From NCBI GenBank assembly GCA_019119995.1, contig DWVY01000055.1, forward strand, positions 1 to 59,431: a DNA stretch of 59,431 nt, read 5' to 3'. How positions within the stretch are numbered: the stretch's first letter is position 1; the number at the start of each line of letters is the position of its first letter. The position numbers and the translations under genes were made by a program. Shown in pieces: positions 54,327 through 59,431 of this stretch. The stretch is from Candidatus Mediterraneibacter faecavium (GTDB lineage: Bacteria > Bacillota > Clostridia > Lachnospirales > Lachnospiraceae). The notes below the pieces were generated by a model. That model did no database searches. It was not told where the DNA came from and saw nothing but the letters and a program-made list of their open reading frames with translations.

Positions 54327-55255
54327 AGAAGATCGCAACAAGAGAGAGTTATGGAAACGCTCTCGCAGAGCTGGGAGCAGAACATAAAGACGTCGTAGTG
54401 CTGGACGCTGACCTTGCGGCAGCCACAAAGACAGGCGTATTCAAGAAAGCATTTCCGGAGCGCTTCATCGACTGCGGTATCGCAGAGAGCAATATGATGG
54501 GAGTGGCTGCAGGTCTTGCGACGACAGGACTCGTGCCGTTTGCAAGTTCTTTCGCGATGTTTGCGGCAGGACGTGCATTCGAGCAGGTGAGAAACTCCAT
54601 CGGATATCCGCATCTTAACGTAAAGATCGGTGCGACACATGCCGGAATCTCTGTCGGTGAGGACGGAGCGACACATCAGTGCAACGAGGATATCGCCCTG
54701 ATGCGTACGATCCCGGGGATGGTAGTGATCAGCCCGGCGGATGATGTAGAGGCCAAAGCAGCCGTGAAAGCAGCTTACGAACATCAGGGTCCGGTTTACA
54801 TGAGGTTCGGACGTCTGGCAGTGCCGGTGATCAACGACAGACCGGATTACAAATTCGAACTCGGAAAGGGCGTTGTGTTAAGAGAAGGAAAAGACCTCAC
54901 GATCATCGCCACAGGTCTTCCGGTGAGCAACTGCCTTGAAGCTGCCGAGAAACTGGCGGCAGACGGCATCGATGCGAAAGTGATAAATATCCACACAATT
55001 AAGCCTCTGGATGAAGAACTTGTCGTGGCGGCTGCAAAAGAGACCGGAAAAGTCGTTACAGTTGAGGAACATTCCGTGATCGGAGGACTCGGAAGCGCAG
55101 TGTGCGACGTACTTGCAGAGAAAGCGCCGACAAAAGTCCTGAAGATCGGAGTCAACGATACATTCGGAGAGTCCGGACCGGCAGTAGAACTGATCCGGAA
55201 GTACGGGCTTGATACAGATAGTATCTATGAGAAGATAAAAGAATTTTCGAAATAG
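54314..55255 (+). CDS. Transketolase, C-terminal subunit (313 aa)
   Basis: It contains the pyrimidine-binding and C-terminal domains (FIDCGIAESNMMGVAAGLA with the catalytic Glu; ATHAGISVGEDGATHQ; VEEHSVIGGLGSAV). It begins inside the last codons of the N-terminal subunit gene, indicating coupled, stoichiometric translation. Typical split transketolase of Clostridia. Confidence 0.96.
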   Translation: MSDVKKIATRESYGNALAELGAEHKDVVVLDADLAAATKTGVFKKAFPERFIDCGIAESNMMGVAAGLATTGLVPFASSFAMFAAGRAFEQVRNSIGYPHLNVKIGATHAGISVGEDGATHQCNEDIALMRTIPGMVVISPADDVEAKAAVKAAYEHQGPVYMRFGRLAVPVINDRPDYKFELGKGVVLREGKDLTIIATGLPVSNCLEAAEKLAADGIDAKVINIHTIKPLDEELVVAAAKETGKVVTVEEHSVIGGLGSAVCDVLAEKAPTKVLKIGVNDTFGESGPAVELIRKYGLDTDSIYEKIKEFSK

Positions 55256-55269
55256 TTTTTAAATTGTCG

Positions 55270-55308
55270 TCGGGGACGTAGTAAAACCGGGTTTTACTAC
55301 GTCCCCGA
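55270..55308. repeat. Perfect 19-bp-arm palindrome after transketolase
   Basis: Arms 55270-55288 and 55290-55308 (TCGGGGACGTAGTAAAACC and its complement) are separated by one base. It lies 15 bp after the stop. No T-run follows, so it is a poor terminator by itself; the shape resembles REP-type intergenic palindromes. Confidence 0.7.
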
Positions 55309-55442
55309 TCGCGTTTTGGCCTGTCCCTAATCGAATTGATCGAATTTGTCGAACTTCTCTGACACTAACTGATAAATTCAGCTATTTCTCTGTGCTATCC
55401 TCTTTACGACGCCGAGAAACATCAATATCAGGAAGGTGGAGT

Positions 55443-56672
55443 ATGATCATGGAGAGACAGATACCAAAAAATGTGCGGCAAATCGGGAATGTGAGTGACA
55501 GCCCGAAGATATATGTAGAAGATTATGTAGATACTTTTTTTGCGCAGCTCAGTGAGAAGAGCGAGAAGGCAAAAGCTCCGGTCGGAGCGTTTCTTGTAGG
55601 AGATATCCAGTCGGGGGATGACGAGGATTATGTATACATATACGGAGCGATCCGGATGCATGAACTGAAGATGTCGGGAAATGAATATGTGATCGATGAA
55701 AGTACATGGAAACATGCATATGAGGACTGCAAGCAGTTCTTTGAGGATGGAGAGATGCTGGGCTGGTTCGTGGCGCATCCCGGTGTTCCGCTCACTCCGG
55801 ACAGTTCGGCCATAAAGCTTCATAAGAAATCATTTCCGAAGAAAAATACAGTGTTTATCATGAAGGATCCGATAGAGAAGGACGAGACTTATTATGTTCA
55901 CAAAATGAATGATCTGATGGCGATCGGCGGGCATTACACGTATTATGAGAAAAATCCGTGTATGCAGAACTATATGATCGCCAGTCGAAAAAAAAATGGG
56001 GCAGTCTCCCCGGAGACTGTGGAAGACAGAGCTGCACAGGACTTTCGTGATCTGGTTAGAAAGCGGGGGGAGCGCCAGAAGCGCAGGAAAGCAGGAGGTC
56101 TGATGTATGCGGTGAGTGCATGTCTTGTCCTGATCCTGATCGTCATGGGGGTGTCGATGGTCAACAGCTTTGACCGCATGAAGTCGGTACAGAGTACACT
56201 GGAGGCACTGGCAGATACGTCGGATACGGTGGAGACGAGAGAAACGAGCGGTTCTGTGACAGCCGTGACATCGGAAGAACAGACCGGAGACGGACAGACA
56301 TCCGATGACCAGGAGGCGCAGGGAGATGATGGACAGGCTCCGGAGGATCAGGAGACGCAGAGTGACGATGGACAGGCCTTGGCTGATCCGAGCGGCGGCG
56401 GGCAGACGGATGAGACCGGCGCAGACAGCTCTGACGGAAATGCATCTGCCGGGGAAAATGATGCATCAGCGGCAGAGGAGAGTGGACAGGCTTCTCTGTC
56501 TGATGGCGGGAATGGAAGCAACGGAGTATATGTCGTGGAAGAAGGAGACACCCTTGCCATTATCAGCCGGAAAATGTACGGTGACGTCTCTCATGTAGAT
56601 GCGATCTGCAGGATGAACGGGATCACGGACGGTAATCTGATTTATGTAGGGCAAAAATTGCTATTACCATAA
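55443..56672 (+). CDS. Degenerate MPN/JAMM-like domain protein with LysM (409 aa)
   Basis: The N-terminal 180 residues resemble an MPN/JAB fold (PVGAFLVGDIQ...MLGWFVAHPGVPLTPDS). Of the JAMM metal motif H-x-H-P only His112-Pro113 remain, so protease activity is unlikely. One membrane helix (about 220-240) follows, then an acidic Gln/Asp/Gly-rich linker with near-repeats (DDGQAPEDQETQSDDGQAL), and a C-terminal LysM (YVVEEGDTLAIISRKMYG...). The likely topology is MPN-like domain inside, LysM outside on peptidoglycan. GGAAGGTGG precedes the ATG. Confidence 0.75.
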   Translation: MIMERQIPKNVRQIGNVSDSPKIYVEDYVDTFFAQLSEKSEKAKAPVGAFLVGDIQSGDDEDYVYIYGAIRMHELKMSGNEYVIDESTWKHAYEDCKQFFEDGEMLGWFVAHPGVPLTPDSSAIKLHKKSFPKKNTVFIMKDPIEKDETYYVHKMNDLMAIGGHYTYYEKNPCMQNYMIASRKKNGAVSPETVEDRAAQDFRDLVRKRGERQKRRKAGGLMYAVSACLVLILIVMGVSMVNSFDRMKSVQSTLEALADTSDTVETRETSGSVTAVTSEEQTGDGQTSDDQEAQGDDGQAPEDQETQSDDGQALADPSGGGQTDETGADSSDGNASAGENDASAAEESGQASLSDGGNGSNGVYVVEEGDTLAIISRKMYGDVSHVDAICRMNGITDGNLIYVGQKLLLP

Positions 56673-56773
56673 AATCATGATATAATGGTCGCGCAAAGCG
56701 CGGTCCGGAGCGGGCGAAAACCGTTCGGAACGGACGGCAGCCTGCATGAAAAATCAGAATAAGGGGAGTTAGG

Positions 56774-57970
56774 ATGACGCAAAAGAAAAAGCCATATCTC
56801 AGGATATTGACGCCCCCGGATGATCTGAGCGAGATAATGAAGAAAGTACACAGGTTCCGGTATGCAAAGGTGCGCAGGATACTTGTGGTCATTATACTGG
56901 TTATTCTTGCAATATGCGGTACATATCTTCTCATGAAAAATCAGGTATATGGGACTGCACGGATATCTGCACAATACGCCGCAGATATTTCGGATACAAG
57001 TAATTATGCACAGTTTGCGGACGGTATTGTGAGATACAATCGTGACGGAGTCGCATTCCTCGATAAGAAGAATGAAGAAAGGTGGATACAGCCGACTCAG
57101 ATACAGAACCCGGTCATCGTAGTGAGAGATGAGTCATTTGCAGTGGCGGATAATGGCGGAAACAGTATTCTTGTATTTTCGGAAGACGGATTAAAAGGCG
57201 AGATCGAGACGACGCTTCCGATCGAAAGGATCTCGATCTCAGACCAGGGGATCGTGAGCGTGCTTCTCAGAAATGAGATGTCGCCGACGATCATGACCTA
57301 TGATGCGACGGGGAATATATTGGCAGAAATGCAGATATCCACAGGAACGACGGGATATCCGACAGCAATGGAAATGTCCGGCGACGGGACCACATTGGCG
57401 GTTTCCTATCTGGTCCTCGATGGTACAGCCATAAGATCAAGAGTAGTCTATTATAATTTCGGAGAGGCCGGGCAGGAAAATACAGATAATATCGTATTTT
57501 CGGAAGAATATGATAATACGATCATGGGCGAGATCTTCTTTATGGGAGATGACCGCTCTGTAGCTGTGGGGGATGATTCCCTTGTGATCTACCGGGGAAC
57601 GGATGCGCCTGAAGTGGTGAAAACGATCACTCTGGATCAGGAAATACAGAGCGTGTTCCATTCAGACCAGTATATCGGGCTGATCCTGCTGAACCGTGAA
57701 AAATCCGGCTATGAGTTGAGGCTGTACAACCGGATCGGTGAACCGATGATCAGCAGGGAGATCCCCGGAATGTATGATAATGCCAAAATAGACGGCGACG
57801 AGATCATCATGTATGAGGGCAGCAGATGCTGTATCGCTACAGTGACGGGGATCATCAAGTTTGACGGAGATCTTGGAGTGGATGCACTGGAGATGTTCCG
57901 GGCGTTCGGAGTAAACAGATACTATGTGATGAGCGTCGATGAATTGCGCGTGATTTATCTGACGAAGTAG
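56774..57970 (+). CDS. DUF5711 family membrane-anchored protein (398 aa)
   Basis: One N-terminal membrane helix (about 37-56, ILVVIILVILAICGTYLL) is followed by a large extracytoplasmic domain whose repeating strand pattern (NPVIVVRDESFAVADNGGNS, MEMSGDGTTLAVSYLVLDG) suggests a beta-propeller. DUF5711 proteins with this layout are common in Lachnospiraceae next to cvpA genes. Function unknown. It ends 8 bp before cvpA and has a good AGGGGAG site. Confidence 0.8.
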   Translation: MTQKKKPYLRILTPPDDLSEIMKKVHRFRYAKVRRILVVIILVILAICGTYLLMKNQVYGTARISAQYAADISDTSNYAQFADGIVRYNRDGVAFLDKKNEERWIQPTQIQNPVIVVRDESFAVADNGGNSILVFSEDGLKGEIETTLPIERISISDQGIVSVLLRNEMSPTIMTYDATGNILAEMQISTGTTGYPTAMEMSGDGTTLAVSYLVLDGTAIRSRVVYYNFGEAGQENTDNIVFSEEYDNTIMGEIFFMGDDRSVAVGDDSLVIYRGTDAPEVVKTITLDQEIQSVFHSDQYIGLILLNREKSGYELRLYNRIGEPMISREIPGMYDNAKIDGDEIIMYEGSRCCIATVTGIIKFDGDLGVDALEMFRAFGVNRYYVMSVDELRVIYLTK

Positions 57971-57978
57971 GAGAGATT

Positions 57979-58797
57979 ATGGATAACTGGCTTTTAATCA
58001 TTGTTGCAACAATATTCATTGTTTGTATCGTAGTGGGATATATCAGAGGATTTCTGAAATTCGGCATCTCGCTCCTCTCGACGATCCTGACACTGATCCT
58101 TGTACTGTTTCTTTCGCCCTATGTGGCAAATGCATTGAAAGAATACACGCCGGTGGATGATTATATTGAAGCAAGGATCGTGGAGGCGTTTATACCGGAT
58201 ATCACAGAGGAACAGCTCTCACAGATCGATCTGAGCGGTACGCCGTTTGCCGACCTTAGCAACGACCAGCTTGAGAACCTTAACGACCTTGACTGGGATC
58301 TGATCGGCATTACGACGGATGATGTCCTGAATCTGATCGGGGAGATCCCGAAGGATATACAGATCCAGGAGATAGAAAATGCGCCCATACCGCAGTTCTT
58401 GAAAGACGAGCTCATAGAGAATAACAACAGTACGATATACGGCGAACTCGGAGTAAACAGCTTCCCGAGATATGTGGCAGCCTATATATCAAGACTGGTG
58501 CTGAACCTGCTGTCCTTCCTGGTGACATTCCTGCTGGCGATCATCATTGTAAAAGCGCTGATGTTTGCGGTGAATATCATCGGAGAACTGCCGGTGCTCG
58601 GACTGGTGAACCATATCGCCGGCGCTGTGCTCGGACTGGTGCTTGCTGTCGTGATCGTCTGGCTGGGATTCCTGATCATGACGCTGGCATATACGACAGA
58701 AGCAGGAATGGCCTGCTTTGACATGATGGAGAAGAGCCAGATCCTTCGGTTCCTGTATGATACGAACCCGCTGCTGATCAGACTGTTGGGATTTTAA
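57979..58797 (+). CDS. CvpA family membrane protein (272 aa)
   Basis: Four hydrophobic helices in two pairs (about 4-21 and 28-50 at the N-terminus; 177-198 and 210-235 near the C-terminus) flank a soluble acidic insert. GYIRGFLKFGISLLSTILTL is the typical CvpA start. Homologues range from colicin-V-production factors to envelope-maintenance proteins. It appears co-transcribed with the DUF5711 and LysM genes. Confidence 0.85.
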   Translation: MDNWLLIIVATIFIVCIVVGYIRGFLKFGISLLSTILTLILVLFLSPYVANALKEYTPVDDYIEARIVEAFIPDITEEQLSQIDLSGTPFADLSNDQLENLNDLDWDLIGITTDDVLNLIGEIPKDIQIQEIENAPIPQFLKDELIENNNSTIYGELGVNSFPRYVAAYISRLVLNLLSFLVTFLLAIIIVKALMFAVNIIGELPVLGLVNHIAGAVLGLVLAVVIVWLGFLIMTLAYTTEAGMACFDMMEKSQILRFLYDTNPLLIRLLGF

Positions 58798-58807
58798 ACG
58801 AAATATC

Positions 58808-58836
58808 TTGACATCCTCCGGGAAATATGGTATTTT
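58808..58836 (+). promoter_or_regulatory. Promoter of the tRNA-Ala/tRNA-Asn operon
   Basis: TTGACA and TATTTT are 17 bp apart, ending 30 bp before tRNA-Ala. The -35 is a perfect consensus. Confidence 0.7.
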
Positions 58837-58866
58837 ATAAAAGTTCTTACAAGAACATATTTCCCT

Positions 58867-58939
58867 GGGGGATTAGCTCAGTTGGGAGAGCGCCTGCCTT
58901 GCAAGCAGGAGGTCACGAGTTCGACTCTCGTATTCTCCA
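58867..58939 (+). tRNA. tRNA-Ala (anticodon UGC)
   Basis: A 73-nt cloverleaf with acceptor GGGGGAT/ATTCTCC (two G-U pairs), anticodon stem CCTGC/GCAGG around CTTGCAA (anticodon TGC), and T arm ACGAG-TTCGACT-CTCGT. CCA is not encoded. Confidence 0.95.
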
Positions 58940-58976
58940 CTTGGCAGTGGGAACTGCTGAAAATTAAACAAGGTAT

Positions 58977-59049
58977 TCCTCCTTAGCTCAGTCGGTAGAG
59001 CATTCGGCTGTTAACCGAAGTGTCGTTGGTTCAAGTCCAACAGGGGGAG
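58977..59049 (+). tRNA. tRNA-Asn (anticodon GUU)
   Basis: A 73-nt cloverleaf with acceptor TCCTCCT/AGGGGGA (one T-G pair), anticodon stem TTCGG/CCGAA around CTGTTAA (anticodon GTT), and T loop TTCAAGT. It is 37 bp after tRNA-Ala. Its 3' side borders an integrase relic. Confidence 0.95.
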
Positions 59050-59060
59050 CTAAACCATTT

Positions 59061-59105
59061 TCCGGAAGCGCCTTGTTTTCAAGTGTTTCCGGACTTTTCT
59101 TTTTC
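59061..59105 (+). terminator. Terminator of the tRNA operon
   Basis: TCCGGAA (59061-59067) pairs with TTCCGGA (59087-59093), extended by CTTG/CAAG, and is followed by CTTTTCTTTTT. Confidence 0.85.
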
Positions 59106-59138
59106 AGATTTATAAAAATGGGGCAGATAAGGGGCAAA

Positions 59139-59303
59139 CTATATAATTTTCAGCCCCTTAAGCTGCTCGTTTTCTTTTTTCTGCAGCTTCTTTGTCACAT
59201 GCAGATAGATCTCCCGGGTGATCTTGCTGTCAGAGTGGCCAAGGCGCCGGGATATCGTGTCAATGTTGATTCCCTGCTCCATCAGCAAGCTGGCATGCGT
59301 ATG
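59139..59303 (-). pseudogene. C-terminal relic of a tyrosine integrase (54 codons)
   Basis: The minus strand encodes HTHASLLMEQGINIDTISRR, continuing LGHSDSKITREIYLHVTKK to a stop at 59139. It contains the late-domain His of the H-x-x-R motif region, the GH and the nucleophile Tyr (EIYLHV) of a phage-type integrase. Homology stops abruptly at 59304, where unrelated sequence begins, so the N-terminal 300 or so residues are missing. It is typical of a decayed element that used tRNA-Asn as target. Confidence 0.88.
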
Positions 59304-59321
59304 CCCTTACGGTATAATAAA

Positions 59322-59366
59322 GACAAACGGAAAAACCCAGTGTTTTCAAGGGTTTCAGCGTTTGTC
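59322..59366. repeat. Hairpin in DNA abutting the integrase relic
   Basis: GACAAACG (59322-59329) pairs with CGTTTGTC (59359-59366), with AAACCC/GGGTTT inside (59333-59338 and 59350-59355). It lies in the unrelated DNA that truncates the integrase relic. It may belong to an inserted element whose remainder is outside the window. Confidence 0.5.
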
Positions 59367-59431
59367 GTTGCCTATTCAATTCCTTTTCCAACCTTGATAG
59401 CCAACGAAAAATCTGTCGAATGATGGGAGGT

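Overview
The window is a chromosomal origin region from a low-GC Gram-positive Clostridium-type bacterium, most likely a Lachnospiraceae member. This rests on three things: the canonical order rpmH-rnpA-yidD-yidC-jag-mnmE-mnmG-rsmG-parA-parB on one side and dnaA-dnaN-yaaA-recF-gyrB-gyrA on the other; a Clostridia-type set of small conserved families (DUF3881, DUF4446, DUF5702, DUF5711, DUF6382, BofA); and split transketolase genes. No database search was possible, so family names come from motif and context recognition.

Layout. 0-2 kb: one end of an integrated element (excisionase-like protein, tyrosine integrase, integrase-arm-like repeats) beside tRNA-Arg(CCU) and a decayed second tRNA-Arg. 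2.2-16.3 kb, mostly minus strand: DUF3881, serS, DUF4446, parB, parA, then two parS sites flanking a highly structured 154-bp element, a plus-strand alpha/beta-hydrolase, a remarkable non-coding block with two inverted 365-bp hairpin elements, then rsmG, mnmG, mnmE, jag, yidC, yidD, rnpA and rpmH. 16.4-18.5 kb: oriC, with DnaA boxes on both sides of dnaA. 18.5-25.7 kb: dnaN, yaaA, recF, gyrB and gyrA, with a multi-hairpin gyrB-gyrA spacer. 25.9-29.6 kb: Rpn-type nuclease, a DUF2975/XRE/large-membrane-protein operon, BofA-like protein. 29.6-39.3 kb: a Gram-positive Tad/Flp pilus operon (TadZ-like, CpaF, TadB, TadC, Flp1-like pilin, DUF5702, two TadE-like proteins, prepilin peptidase, DUF6382) ending in a rhomboid protease. 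39.3-46 kb: orphan histidine kinase, HIT protein, ECF sigma factor, murG, DUF4367 protein, a small secreted protein, a TSCPD protein and a repeat-rich membrane protein. 46-55.3 kb: pgi, pfk-dnaX-ybaB-recR, a LacI-type regulator, fructose-6-phosphate aldolase and both transketolase halves. 55.4-58.8 kb: a degenerate MPN/LysM protein, DUF5711 and CvpA. 58.8-59.4 kb: tRNA-Ala, tRNA-Asn and an integrase relic.

Most genes are transcribed away from oriC, as expected for leading-strand bias. The exceptions are the hydrolase and the int/xis pair on the left, and the histidine kinase, murG and TSCPD genes on the right. Replication initiation (DnaA, clamp, RecF, gyrase), segregation (ParAB-parS), ribosome/RNase P/membrane-insertion functions and tRNA-U34 modification make up the origin core. 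The right arm combines surface appendage assembly with glycolysis/pentose-phosphate enzymes and replication/repair genes.

The most unusual content is non-coding. The two 365-bp hairpin elements each start at the stop codon of one of two convergent genes and share a conserved 22-nt apical loop on sequence-divergent but base-paired stems. A three-way-junction element lies between the parS sites. Further multi-hairpin elements occur in the gyrB-gyrA spacer and after the small secreted protein gene.
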